Shown here in pieces: positions 1 through 10,389 of a stretch of DNA of 64,000 nt. The stretch comes from Euclidia mi (taxonomy: Eukaryota > Arthropoda > Insecta > Lepidoptera > Erebidae). The stretch is from NCBI GenBank assembly GCA_944739405.2, contig OX123196.2, forward strand, positions 52,118,196-52,182,195. Direction: 5' to 3'. The translations under genes and the position numbers were made by a program. How positions within the stretch are numbered: position 1 is the first letter of the stretch; every line of letters begins with the position of its first letter. The notes under the pieces were generated by a model. That model searched no databases, was not told the DNA's origin, and was given only the letters and a program-made list of their open reading frames with translations.

Positions 1-192
1 ATCAAATCTACGAGCTCAACTCAGTAGGACTATAATGAAACACCAGAATAAGACTCATGAGTATATCTTAAAATATGAAGAAATTTCAAGAGTTGGTTGA
101 GAAAATTTAAAACAACTTATCTCATTATCCAACTCTAGTTCTGTTCCAGTTGTACAACTAAGTGTGCGACTACATCTGCTGAATCAATAGAA

Positions 193-717
193 TTGAATGC
201 ATATGGATGCCAGTATAATACACAAAACAAACTGCATCCAGTAAAGACTGACAGTAAGAACGTAATCATTTTTTCAGACCAACTGGGAGTGGGCTTAGGT
301 AGCTTAATTGATCATCACAGTGAGCAACCAGTACAGAACTTTTGTTCACCTGGAGCTCAGTCTTGTACCCTAGTTGATAAGATTAAGAATGCTGACTTGA
401 ATGCACAAACTTCTGTCATCATATTGTAAGGTGACAGCTCATTAGTCTCCAAAAAGAGTCTCATAGAATTAACAGACTTAATGATAGATCTTAGCACAAA
501 AATAGGATGTAGCTTTATTATTTGTGCATTGCCTTATTCATATGCTCTCACAGATGAACAAAACAGGCAGATAGGTAAATTAAATTTATTATTATACAAT
601 AGGACATGTCATAGTGACAATATTTTATTTTTTGACACTAATATTTTTATTAGTAATTTCTTTGGAACAAAATATACTATATATAATAATATATACATAT
701 ATATATATAATATTTAA
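193..717 (+). pseudogene. LINE ORF1 remnant with SGNH/GDSL-esterase-like domain
   Basis: Two consecutive open segments (193-429 and 481-717) form one broken polypeptide. It shows the layout of the SGNH hydrolase-like domain found in ORF1 of some CR1-type LINEs: a first block around FSDQLGVGLG in place of the usual GDS block, a middle block NFCSPGAQS, a block ending VIIL then a stop and GDSS where families usually have a GxND-like motif, and a later ALPYSY...N...N segment that resembles the helix before the catalytic Asp/His region. A stop at 427-429 separates the halves. Family esterases act on lipid-like esters, and the domain's role in retrotransposition is uncertain. The catalytic blocks are altered, so this copy is not expected to be active. 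The last residues run into AT-rich (TATA)n-like DNA. Confidence 0.55.
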
Positions 718-2327
718 ACAAACATAAGATTGATATCTTATTTAATACGGTGTGTCCGAGATATCGCCCATGTACAGTACTGTCATCTGCATAGCAATGT
801 ATGCCCCAAAAGTGAGCATATCATTGATATGCAGAAGAAAAAGCGTGGGCGATAACATGGACCCCAAATGAATTAATTTAAATGTTTTGTTCTCTGAACC
901 AACCAGAAAAACCTCACATTCTTCTACATGCTTAGATAATCTTTTTGCAATTGTCTTTATTTAAGTAAGGCTGTTTTAACTGACTTGACATCGGATCACT
1001 GCGGGCAAAAGGTTGTAATTACAACTAATACAACCCCTAAAGTACAAGAAATTACATGTAGGCCAATGACCTCTGCTCGCCTCAAACACTTTAGTAATGA
1101 TGTTGCTGCCAAGATCGCCAGTATTGAATTAACCTGATGTTGATGATCCTGATGAATTATATAATTGCTTATTTAACACTATGAATGATGTGTACAACAC
1201 AATTTTTAAACAGAAGACGTTTGCAAGGAGCATTAAAGTATTTTTTTGTGATTGGGCAACAGTAGGTATAATTATACAAAAGTAGAGCTAGGTTGTATGA
1301 TCTATATGGAATGAAGAAATACAATTTTAATCCTGAATTTATTCAATATGTTAGAAATTATTCAAAATCTTTATATTTAAGCAATCAAATCAAAGAATCT
1401 AAGAACAAAATTAAAACTACTTGGAACATTATTAACAATAAGACTGGTCGAGCTAAATTGGTAGATAACAATTATGAATTAAAATTTAATGGTGAAATAA
1501 TTACTAAGAAAACTGATGTTGCTCAGACATTTAACAATTTCTTCATAAACATACCAGTGAACACAACCAGCTGTCTAGATTCATATCCAAGCAAAGCAGA
1601 AATGTTGGTTAAGGGCAATGTGAATGAGTGTGATGTGCTTTTTAATTTTAAATAAATTGACACCAATGACATACCGAAGGTATTCAAGACGCTCAACAAT
1701 AAAAAATCTGTTGACTTATGGGTCATTTCTGTTAAACTTGTTCAACACATTATTTCTAGCCTAGCTACATATTTAGCTGCAAAATTCAACAGATGCGTAG
1801 ATACAGGGGTATTTCCTGATCTAATGAAACACAGTAAAGTCATACCATTATTCAAAAAGGGATCCAAAAGCGACCCTAGTAATTTTCGGCCAATTTTTAT
1901 CTTGCTTGCTATTAGTAAAATTTTTGAAAAGATTATTTTGCATCAATTAGAGAGCCACTTTCACACAAATAATTTATTTCACAGTGTATGATAAGTGTGT
2001 AGATAAGTATGGCTTCACTAAGGGTCGCTCTCCCGTTGATGCCGGTGTAACTTTGTTAAAGCATATTTTTAATGCTTGGGAAAACTCGAAGGATACCATT
2101 GGTGTTTTTTGTGACCTGTCAAAGGCGTTTGATTGTGTGGAACGTAATACACTTTTACATAAATTGAAACTTTATGGTATTAGACATACCGCCCTCAATC
2201 TTGTTGCCAGCTACCCTAGAGATAGAATTCAGTATTTAGATGTTAATGGGAGTAGGTCTCTAGGTTTGTCAGTAGGAATGGGCATTCCACAGGGCTCTAT
2301 TCTCGGTTCATTTCTTTTTTTAATATA

Positions 2328-3545
2328 CACTACTGGAAAAAATTAAGGCTAATTTTTTGGGCAATTTTCAACAGGCCGTAACTTCGAGAGAAATAGTCGT
2401 GCAGGAAGTAAAAAAGTTAATTGTAGCTCCCAGTGTCTAGTTTTTGGATTAGCACTTCAATTTTTTGTAACCTCCACGGTTTTTGAGTAATTGTAGATAA
2501 ACTAGCAACAAAAAAAAAACAATTTTGTTAAGATTTTATTTTTGACAATTTTTTTTAGCTTAACCACTATAAGCATCGGATACTTTGTTCATTTAGCTTT
2601 TTTTTTGTAAACACCTTGATACGTCCACTTCACCCCGAGATATTGATCTTCAAATGCACACACACACGTGGTACGCTTTGGATAACGCTAATGCCGGCGG
2701 TAAATATTCTCATCTATTCATTTTTTTTAAATTGTTTTTGCTTTTAAATTTAAGTACTTTCTGAAGCAAAAATGTGGAAAAGCCTCGGAAATCCTCTTTT
2801 CTCATTTTTTTAAATTATGATCTTTTCAGAGAAAAAAACGTGTTACTTTAATTTATTAAAAAATTCGATCGATTGAAACAATAAAACAGCTGGCTGAATT
2901 ACTTTGGTTTTTTGTAGGGTTTTTGTGGACATATTGAACTGTAAAAAGCACACTTAACATTAGTGGTTTCCTAAATATTTTCGATCTGGCGCTTGATTTT
3001 CCAAATAAACACCAAAAGTCCTTTTTTTGTTGCATTTTCAAATTCATGTGACAAAAAGAAAAAAATATTTTTCGGAAAAGCAATGGCTAGTCGTTAAGGA
3101 GAATATATTCAAATTCTTGAAACCCACCTTCAACTTTCTGTGCGATCATTGTTTGCTGAGATATTGACAATCAAAGACAAAAGGATTCTTTCCCATTTGA
3201 AGACCGATATCTCGGCGAGAAGTGGATGTATCATGGTGTATAAAAAAACAAATAGAAGCTTAATGAACAAAATATCCGATCCTTATAATGGTTAATCAAA
3301 AAAAAAATTTCCACACCAGTAGACCAAAAAAATAAATAAAATTAAAATTTATATTTTTTTTGTTGCTGGTTTTTCTACGATTACTCAAAAACCGCGGCGG
3401 TTACAAAATTTTAAAGTTCTTATCCAAAAACAAGACAATTTCCTTTTTATTTCCTGTATGACCATTTTTCTCGAAGTTACGGCCTGTTGAAAATTGCCCA
3501 AAAATTTTGAATGATTTTTTGATCCCTTAATTTTTTCGTTTAGTA
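2328..3545. mobile_element. Foldback/mariner-type non-autonomous DNA transposon inside the LINE
   Basis: The element is 1218 bp and flanked by a TA duplication (2326-2327 and 3546-3547), which lies exactly where the LINE reading frame is interrupted. Both ends carry AAAAAATTAAGG close to the terminus. Further in, both share GGGCAATTTTCAACAGGCC and CGTAACTTCGAG in inverted orientation (about 2359-2392 and 3472-3506). Inverted similarity continues inward for roughly 300 bases per arm, for example the segments around 2600-2650 and 3205-3290, so the whole element can fold back. No transposase frame is present. The TA target duplication and end style suggest Tc1/mariner; this is inference from ends only. 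Confidence 0.75.
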
Positions 3546-4133
3546 TATATTAATGATTTGCCGTTCTTTGTTCAAAATTTATGTGATATTGTTTTGTTTG
3601 CCGACGATACGTCACTAATTTTTTAAGTTGATCGCAATTCATGTAACTTTGATAGCGTCAATAACACTCTTGCACAAGTATTAGATTGGTTTTCGACAAA
3701 TAATTTGGTACTCAACTGTAGTAAAACCAAATGTGTTAAATTCTCTTTACCTAACGTCAAAAGTGTTCCTACAAATATAATTTTAAATAAGAAAACAATT
3801 CAACTAGTCGAATCAACTGTATTCTTAGGTCTAACTTTAGATTGTAAGCTTTAGTGGGGCGCCCAAATATCCTGTCTCGCAGTCAAACTTAGTTCTGCAG
3901 CGTTTGCAGTTAGAAAAGTTAGGGAAATCACAGATATAGATACTGCTAGACTAGTTTACTTTAGTTATTTTTAGAGCGTTTTGTCTTACGGTATTATGTT
4001 ATGGGGTACGGCTGCTGATATACAGACTATTTTTGTCATTCAAAAGAGGGCCATACGTGCAATTTATAAGTTAGGTGCTATAGATTTTTTACGTGATAAA
4101 TTTAAGGAAGTAGATATATTGACAGTTGCAACG

Positions 4134-4135
<2 letters not shown>

Positions 4136-4167
<32 letters not shown>
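4136..4167. repeat. (TA)n microsatellite
   Basis: About 16 uninterrupted TA units fall within the LINE C-terminal region and shift its frame. Confidence 0.9.
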
Positions 4168-4169
<2 letters not shown>

Positions 4170-4428
4170 TAACTTAATGTACATTAAGAAAATCTTAATT
4201 CTATTCCGCAAAAATAGTGATTTGCACAGAGTGAACACAAGGAATAAGCATAAACTAGTGGGAACTAACTACCGTTTACATAAAGTTCATAACTCATTTG
4301 CGAGGATTGGTATACGATTTTTCATCAAATTGACTCTTGAAATAATGAATTTACCCATGCACAAATACAAACGGACAATTAGGAACTTTCTTTTACAGAG
4401 GGCTTACTACACTATTAAAGAATTTTAA

Positions 4429-4855
4429 AATGATAAGACACCATGGGGATAGGTTTAGGCTTGTTTAACTCACGATTATTGATTTGATCACTGATGTTCG
4501 AGTATCCAATATTTCGGCAATCTTGCAAGCATTACAATCATGGATCCACAGTATAAAAAATAAGAATAGGCGTCTCTTAAAATATTCAGTTGGAAGCAAT
4601 ATATACTTAAGCAATGAAGTTACTCGTTATAACCATTAAATACTGTTAGCTCGACACTCCTTTACGATGCCGAAGTTCAATTAAGTAAACTAAACTAATA
4701 ACGGATAAATTTACCTGTTACTTTCTATTGTGCTTAATTGTTTTATTTTATTGGCTGTATTGATGTGTTAAAGATTAAGATGGTCGTGTTCGGGTGATTC
4801 TAGGGCCATAATGGAGTATTTTTACCCCCTGCATATGTAAGTTCAAAATGTACCA
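4429..4855. other. No gene seen; possible LINE 3' flank
   Basis: AT-rich sequence directly after the LINE reading frame. It may include the LINE 3' untranslated region, but I see no poly-A tail or target duplication that defines the end. Confidence 0.4.
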
Positions 4856-5062
4856 TCTTAATATATAAAATCCTTGCGTTACTGACTGACTGACAGACAC
4901 GCTACAGCCAAAACTATTGGGCGCAGGAAGCTGAAATTTGGCATGTATGTTCCTTGGGGACCGTATGGGTGCACTAAGAAGGGATTTCCCGAAATTCTCA
5001 CGGGATCGTCCAAAAGGGGTAAATTAAAAAAAAATGCAGGCGTAGCTGCTGGCGTCCTCTAG
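4856..5062 (+). mobile_element. Short Helitron-like element, 207-bp full-length copy
   Basis: The element begins TCTTAATATATAAAATCC, continues with the tandem tetramer tract GACTGACTGACAGACA, and ends GGCGTCCTCTAG. It sits between A (4855) and T (5063), as expected for Helitron insertion. A short GCAG/CTGC inverted pair lies just upstream of the CTAG end. It has no target duplication and no coding capacity. A second copy of exactly the same length and about 95% identity is at 9735-9941 on the other strand, and a third at 31406-31604. Assignment rests on terminal structure only. Confidence 0.65.
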
Positions 5063-5260
5063 TTTAGAAATAAAACGGTTTGTGAGATTTTTCGAGCAAT
5101 TTCCAAATTTTTGTTATAAGCAGCCTCTAAAAAAATATTTTGGCTTATTTGATAGACAATTAAATGGTCCCATCTTTTTAAATAAAACAAAGCTACTAAC
5201 TCAGCGTGGAATTTGAAAACAGAGTAAAGGAACACAGAATATTTTTTTTTTGTTTTATTT

Positions 5261-5507
5261 ATAGACTCACGTCTGTATCCCCGAAGGGGTAGGCAGAGGT
5301 TATTACACCCACATTTCGCCATGAGTTTTTAGGTGCCACGTAATAGGGGACGAGCCAATTGCCGTTACCGGGCACATTACCTACCAGAGACCGTGCTGTT
5401 ACTGAGAATTCGGAGAAACCTAGTAACACTTTTACCCGACCCGGGAATCGAACCCAGGACCTCCGATCAGCAGCCGCATACGCTATCCACTAGACCACGA
5501 AGGCAGT
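5261..5507 (-). mobile_element. tRNA-headed SINE, family A
   Basis: On the minus strand the copy starts with a tRNA-like head: box A GTGGTCTAGTGGATAGCG and box B GGTTCGATTCCCG. The body contains GAATTCTCAGTAACAGCACG, and the 3' tail reads CTCTGCCTACCCCTTCGG and ends near GTGAGTCTAT. Similar copies are at 29305-29555 and 49300-49536. The tail matches the coding end of the LINE fragment at 10390-11041. Confidence 0.8.
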
Positions 5508-5579
5508 AAAAAGTTCGTATAACATAAAATGACCCCACAAAAATGTCCGAATAAAAATTAAGGTTATCATAGACTACGT

Positions 5580-5800
5580 ATGGGGTGCCCGCAGCTACGC
5601 CAGTACATTTTTTTTATTTAACCGTTTCTTCTCGATCCTTAGGGAATTTCGGGAAATCTTACCTTAGTGTGGCCCTACGGTTCCCAAGGAATACCTATAC
5701 ATGCCCAATTTCAGCTTATTGCACCCATTAGCTTTGGCTGCGTGTTGTCTGTCGGTCAGACAGGACGAATAACGGAAGATTTTTATGTATGCAGATGAAA
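5580..5800 (-). mobile_element. Degenerate Helitron-like copy
   Basis: It resembles the 207-bp element on the minus strand (GCAGCTACGCC near 5592, AATTTCGGGAAATC near 5644, TTTCAGCTT near 5709, a GTCGGTCAGACAG tract near 5751), but both termini are eroded. Confidence 0.5.
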
Positions 5801-5825
5801 ATTTTCTGCTCTACCTATAATAATT

Positions 5826-5952
5826 GTAGAATGATGTGGTTGATGTATTAATAAATAAGCAAACTCCGTGATAGCACAACATGGAATTTGCTGTTGTTGA
5901 ACCATTGTTTATTTTTTTATTCATCAATACAACAACCACACCATTCTACTAT
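5826..5952. repeat. Imperfect inverted repeat (foldback)
   Basis: The arm at 5826-5861 (GTAGAATGATGTGGTTGATG...) is the inverted, slightly diverged copy of 5911-5952 (...CAACCACACCATTCTAC). A 50-base spacer separates them. This could be a small MITE or a foldback remnant. Confidence 0.55.
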
Positions 5953-6798
5953 TGCAAATACGGAAGTTTGTGAGTATGGATGAATGGTTGTTAATCTTAA
6001 ACGCAAAAACGACTTAAAAGAATTTTGATGAAACCTTGCAGTAATAGGTATAGCTTGTACAAAATAATAGTCTAAATAGGCTACTATTGTACAACTACTT
6101 ACCTACCTAGTAGGTACGTAATAAGTATGATGTTAAATTATCGCTTCGAAAGTTTAAGCGAAGTAATAATACCTATATGAACTTCAGCAAAATGTAAGAC
6201 CCAAGTCGGTAGCGTAATAGCTATTAATTATCATATTGCTTCTATATATAAGTAGTTCAGAACAAATCGACTATTAGGACAAGCTTATAATAACTTATCT
6301 ATTGTGAAAATCTATATGAAAATGTAGTTATAAAACCAGAATTACCGCCAGAATATGTTTATGTACACTCTGAATATTTGGCTAATGATTTTTTAATGTC
6401 ACGCCGTAAGCTCCTTCAAATTTGAAGTCATTAATTTGAGCAGCGCGATCCCTTATAATCTGTCTACCTAATCAAACGCACACGTTTTAAATGAACACAT
6501 CATTAAATAAACCGTCTGAATGTAAATGTTTCAAATGAAAAGCGGATCAATTTGTGAACTGGGATTTTCCAAGCGCTACGAAAGCTACGGCTACTGTAGC
6601 TAGTTATTCTGCACTATCGTTTGACAATTCTTCAGTACCGCGCAAGCTTTCATACGGGGCGGTCGTGTCGCTCGTGTCTCCGTATCCCCCGCGTATTTAC
6701 GCTCGCAGACGTTCAACCTTAAATCCAATTAAAAATACAATGTGTCAGTGACCCGTCGAATATAATGGGATAATCGGCGATTAGTAATTAATATGTGG
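5953..6798. other. Upstream region of the lectin-like gene; no gene seen
   Basis: No recognisable gene or repeat. From about 6560 to 6760 the sequence is noticeably richer in CG dinucleotides than its surroundings, which fits a promoter-proximal region. The open frame at 6554-6751 has no family features. Confidence 0.35.
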
Positions 6799-6820
6799 TC
6801 AGTTTTGTTAGTAGTCAGTG
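6799..6820 (+). promoter_or_regulatory. Candidate arthropod initiator motifs (TCAGT)
   Basis: Two TCAGT motifs, at 6799-6803 and 6815-6819, match the arthropod initiator consensus. They would place a start site 53 or 37 bases upstream of the exon 1 ATG. No clear TATA box is positioned for them. This is suggestive only. Confidence 0.25.
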
Positions 6821-6824
6821 GAAA

Positions 6825-6860
6825 ATGTCCGTGAAGGATATGAGTTTGGAAAAATGTTGA
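6825..6860 (+). promoter_or_regulatory. Upstream ORF overlapping the main start codon
   Basis: An ATG at 6825 opens an 11-codon frame that ends in TGA at 6858-6860, overlapping the proposed main ATG (6854-6856) in another frame. If the transcript begins upstream of 6825, ribosomes must skip or reinitiate past this uORF, which could lower translation of the main protein. Confidence 0.35.
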
Positions 6861-6938
6861 GAGCGTCCCGCGCGCGATGTGTGCACGTTGGATTGCTGTG
6901 GTTCATTGTGTGCCTTTGCGACGTAGACGGACTTATAG
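6854..6938 (+). CDS. Exon 1: signal peptide of a SUEL-lectin-like secreted or membrane protein
   Basis: The ATG at 6854 opens 28 codons: a basic start MLRASRARC, then a hydrophobic core GLLWFIVCLC (residues 13-22), then a polar stretch CDVDGLI. This is the layout of a cleavable signal peptide. The exon ends in ATAG/GTATGT, a strong splice donor, and leaves one base (G) of the next codon. The exon at 27944 starts with the two bases AA, giving a Glu codon and an open frame, so the two join in phase. Without RNA evidence the pairing is inferred from donor quality, phase and biology: a secretion signal in front of a Cys-patterned, glycosylation-rich ectodomain. A GTG-initiated extension upstream is possible but less likely than this ATG. 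Confidence 0.55.
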
Positions 6939-7653
6939 GTATGTCAACAATTACAATAATTACATTAATTACTAGTTCATACTACGCCTTGAATTCCATT
7001 GCTCTTTGATTCTGTGGCATAAATTTTTTAAAGAAGTCTCGGTTTTGTTATCCGACCTACAGTGTTTGGTTTGTTTTCCTGGTCATCAATTGGTTATAGA
7101 AGTATGGATTCAGGCAATTCCCTGATTCAGAATATATTGGCACTATATTACAAGCTTTAATATGTATCGTAGTAAAACAAAATGTATACGTTAAATTTAT
7201 AATATCTCAGGGAAATATAGACTAAAAGAAACAATATATATAGGAAGAACTTCATACATTTATCGTTATTTCGTAAGCTAAAGTCGCCGTAAAATCCGAC
7301 CTCCGGCCCTTATAAAGTACAATAGGAGAAATGGCTACAAATTACAATAGCCCTGTTGCTAGCCACATGAATGCTTACATAAAACTATTTAACTTGCTCT
7401 TAGCCTTGAACTCGCACTTGATTCGATTATATGAAAAATTCTTGCCAGTGTTTGGATAATGAAAAGTTTTCTGTAGATTTATAGCAAAAGTAACTAGGTT
7501 GGCCTGTACGTTGCGATATTATTGCAGTAGATATTATTTAGGTATTTACTTATACTTTATGGGTTATAGGTAGAGACTACAATTATTTTGCACTTGCTAT
7601 GGTTTGACCGACGATAAGTAGTCACCAATACATCAGTTGTTATTTTTATTGAC

Positions 7654-7770
7654 TGGCCTATGGTATAGTTTATAGTGACCCTGTCTGCTAATCCTGAGGT
7701 GGTGCGTTCGATTTCTACTCAGAACAAATGTTTGTGTGATTAGCACGATTATTTGTTCTATTTCTGGGTA
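7654..7770 (+). mobile_element. Degenerate tRNA-headed SINE fragment, family D
   Basis: Contains TAGTGACCCTGTCTGCTAA, a decayed box B (GCGTTCGATTTC) and then AAATGTTTGTGTGATTAGCA. This is a layout common in lepidopteran SINEs. The 3' end is unclear. Confidence 0.5.
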
Positions 7771-8680
7771 TCGTTTCTCTTAATAAAGGTTTTTAAGAAT
7801 ATATAAATATGTTATCAGTTACCTGTTTGAGTCGTAGCATTAGAAACTATACCTCTATTGACGCAAATTCGAACCTATTCGGCTAAATTACTATTACTTT
7901 AAGCTGTGGTTCAGTCTTCCCTACTGTGTTGGAAATGATGGCACCATTACCAACCCTAGGTAAATCTATTTCCAATATCAAATTTAGCAGAGTTTTTGAA
8001 ACATTGGCGACAGTTTACAACAGAGTCATCCACATTCGAGATAATCATTCATAAATAACCAAGTAACTAACACCATATTTTCATCCGCAGATCTAACCCG
8101 CAGCTGTCGGCTCACCAAGCACTAGCCACTTCGCCATCCATAAAGCCATATTTCAGCTTTATCTTATCTGTGTGTCAGCTAAAACCGGCCCTATAATTAA
8201 TAATGTCTAATTGTTGACGGCAAGGGAATGCAAATTCGTAGTGAGTGAGTTATCAGGGCGCCAGACTGCTTCGCGCGGTGTATTTATCTATGGTAATTAG
8301 GATTTAGGACAGGGAATAGCGGAGAAATAATGTATGCGCGTACGTGCCTTCGTGGTGCCTCGAGGGGACTTGCGGAAAGACTCGATAGGTTAGGTGATAT
8401 TGTTGATTTTATATAGAGAATATGGTGCATCACTCGTGCTGTAGATATTCTATTTAACAATACTGCTCAAAAATTTTAATAATTAAAGAGCACTAACAAC
8501 ATTTTTGGATCGAACAATTTGGGACTTTCGTCAAAAAATTGTTTAGTGCTTTCATTTAGAAAGCATGATCGAGTCATTATTATATTTAAGGCACTGCTTT
8601 GCAGCCATTACAGGAAACGGTGGTCCCTTGTAAATACGAAGACACCTAATGTTTTGAATAGAATAGAAACCATTAATGAG

Positions 8681-8726
8681 TCGCTGTGTTTCAATATCAG
8701 AGGATATTGTAATTGAAACACAGCGA
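8681..8726. repeat. Perfect 15-bp hairpin
   Basis: TCGCTGTGTTTCAAT (8681-8695) pairs perfectly with 8712-8726 around a 16-base loop. The stem is too short for a typical pre-miRNA on its own. Confidence 0.7.
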
Positions 8727-9339
8727 TGACATTTTTAAAAGATGGGATTAGATCGACAGAGACCTAATGATTAATTTTAATCGCAACCAAATTAACTTGT
8801 CTTGTGTTTTTGCGGTAAGATGGCACTCTTCGATCATTAGGAAAGTACTGGCTAACTGAACACCGATAGTTTTTTACCGCGGCGCGCTTGAACAGACGAT
8901 CTTTTCGTATTAATTCGGACGTCTATCAGTTATCTTCCTTTTTCGTTTTTTTTAAAGAAAATACGATCAGTTAGGTTTGTGGTTCTATTTTCAGTATTGC
9001 TGCCAGTGTTTTATGTCCAATGTAGTTCTGATTACGTGACAGGTTTCGCAAGGTAGCCGCGCCTTCGGGGCTTCGCTGCCGCACGCAACTATTGTATAAT
9101 AGAATAGCTTTTTCATTTGTAGAGCGCGTAAATTGTAAATTGGACTAAGTGGCTACTGTTTTGCCGCACTTCTTTAGATGATTTAATATAGTTGTTTGGG
9201 AAGTCGTCTGCTTGTATAAGAATTGCAGATTAGGTACAAAGATTAAGTGGTTGCAAGATTAGGTATGTTGCGTCTAATATTAAATAATACGGCGCTAATG
9301 TAGAGCAAATGTAGTAATTGTAATAATGGACAGATCATT

Positions 9340-9714
9340 CAGGGTGTAAAAAGACCCTTAACGAAAACTGAAATCTCATATTGTACCAATCATTAAAAAC
9401 ATTTTTTACTTCGGCTCCATACCGGGAAATTACTGGTTCAGGAGATATTGAGGCTCAAAGTCACTATGCAATTTTTCTAATTAGGTACAAAATCGATGCA
9501 ATTACCCCGTCAATTTGTTCTATTGATGTCCTATGCGCCCATGGATAAGAAGGTATTTCGGGAAACGCATAGGCACGCTTTTATTTTCAGTTTAGAAAAT
9601 GTGTCGACATAAAAATAGTTGCGTGTTCCTCGATATAATTTTTGCTTAATATGACTTGGCATGATGTCCAAAACGCGTAGACTTCGGCTCGGTGATGGGT
9701 CTTGTGACACCCTG
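9340..9714. mobile_element. MITE with CAGGGTGT/ACACCCTG ends
   Basis: A 375-bp element starting CAGGGTGT and ending ACACCCTG, with a short inverted match (AGACCCTTA and GGGTCTT) just inside. No coding frame and no convincing target duplication. The superfamily is not determined. Confidence 0.5.
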
Positions 9715-9734
9715 TATGTACCTTTATTAGGTTA

Positions 9735-9941
9735 CTAGAGGACGCCAGCAGCTACGCCTGCATTTTTTTTTAATTTACCCGTTTTGGCCGATCCCGGGGG
9801 AATTTCGGGAAATCCCTTCTTAGTGCACCCCTACAGTCCCCAAGGCACATACATGCCAAATTTCAGCTTCTTGCGCCCAATAGTTTCGGCTGTAGCGTGT
9901 CTGTCAGTCAGTCAGTAACGCAAGGATTTTATATATTAAGA
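9735..9941 (-). mobile_element. Short Helitron-like element, 207-bp full-length copy
   Basis: The minus-strand copy begins TCTTAATATATAAAATCC and ends CTAG (9735-9738 on the plus strand), with A and T at the flanks. It has the same length as 4856-5062 and only about ten differences from it, so both probably moved recently. Confidence 0.65.
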
Positions 9942-10389
9942 TTAGGAATAAGTTCAATCTTGATTATTTTTTATCAACTTAAAGAAAGGTGTGTATTTTT
10001 ATATGAGAAATTTTTCTTCATAACTACCTACTTATTGGGATCGTAACAACGACGTAGGAGTAAAGCAATAAGGCAGTTCGCAGAAAAACCTCAATTACTA
10101 ATCGTCCTACAATCTTGTGTACAGAGGGTAAGGTAATACACCCACAAGTCAGGGTTTAATTATCTGTAGGACTGCTACATCAAGGGTTTTATACGATCTC
10201 TATTTATATCTTAACGTGTCTTCTGTATATATTTATTTGTATGTTCTGTATATGTATATTTCTTTGTATAGTATTTTAAGATTTAGTTACGTTTCAATCT
10301 GATATTAACTTTGTTTTTAATTGTAAAATTAATAAATACTATGACGTGTCTTAAAAATTATTGAGGTACAATTTGAAAGTGACATTTGA

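Larger units (their letters stand above)
1..4428 (+). mobile_element. Decayed non-LTR retrotransposon (CR1/jockey-like LINE), continuing past the left edge
   Basis: An inactive LINE copy read on the plus strand. In order it holds an ORF1 remnant with an SGNH-esterase-like segment (about 193-717), a short remnant of the endonuclease C-terminus ending in a DHCGQ-type motif near 985-1005, and a long reverse-transcriptase remnant to 4428. Most of the endonuclease is missing, so the region 720-930 carries an internal deletion or rearrangement. The copy has several in-frame stops, a frameshift near 1980, a 1.2-kb transposon inserted in the RT domain and a (TA)n tract near its C-terminus. The first 192 bases read like the tail of a charged ORF1 segment with stops, so the 5' end probably lies outside the window. 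The clade is inferred only from motif style and the esterase-bearing ORF1. Confidence 0.85.
929..4428 (+). pseudogene. LINE ORF2 remnant: endonuclease end and reverse transcriptase (FADD)
   Basis: Reading through stops gives a recognisable ORF2. Near 985 there is a TSDHCGQ segment (end of the APE-type endonuclease). From 1293 comes a linker, then an FRP-containing segment (about 1887), KGRSPVDAG (about 2014-2040), CDLSKAFDCV (about 2110-2140), GIPQGSILG (about 2283-2309), the catalytic FADDTSL (3597-3617), and a C-terminal LSYGIMLWG and IQKRAIRAIY thumb region. The frame is broken by stops (for example 1653-1655 and after FADDTSLIF), a frameshift near 1980 and the insertion at 2328-3545. If the insertion and one TA are ignored, the frame runs straight from LIY into INDLP. 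The tail 4169-4428 continues the C-terminus after a (TA)n expansion. Confidence 0.85.

Noticed and set aside
5290..5507. A functional tRNA gene
   Set aside because: Box A and B are present, but the sequence continues into a SINE body and tail and does not form a complete acceptor stem; the same holds for 29305, 52904, 61389 and 63438.
6554..6751. 65-codon open frame upstream of exon 1 as a coding exon
   Set aside because: No family features. The frame is explained by locally higher CG content and has no fitting splice sites.
8083..8130. CATCCGCAG acceptor as an alternative exon 2
   Set aside because: Only 11 codons in phase before a stop, with no donor following.
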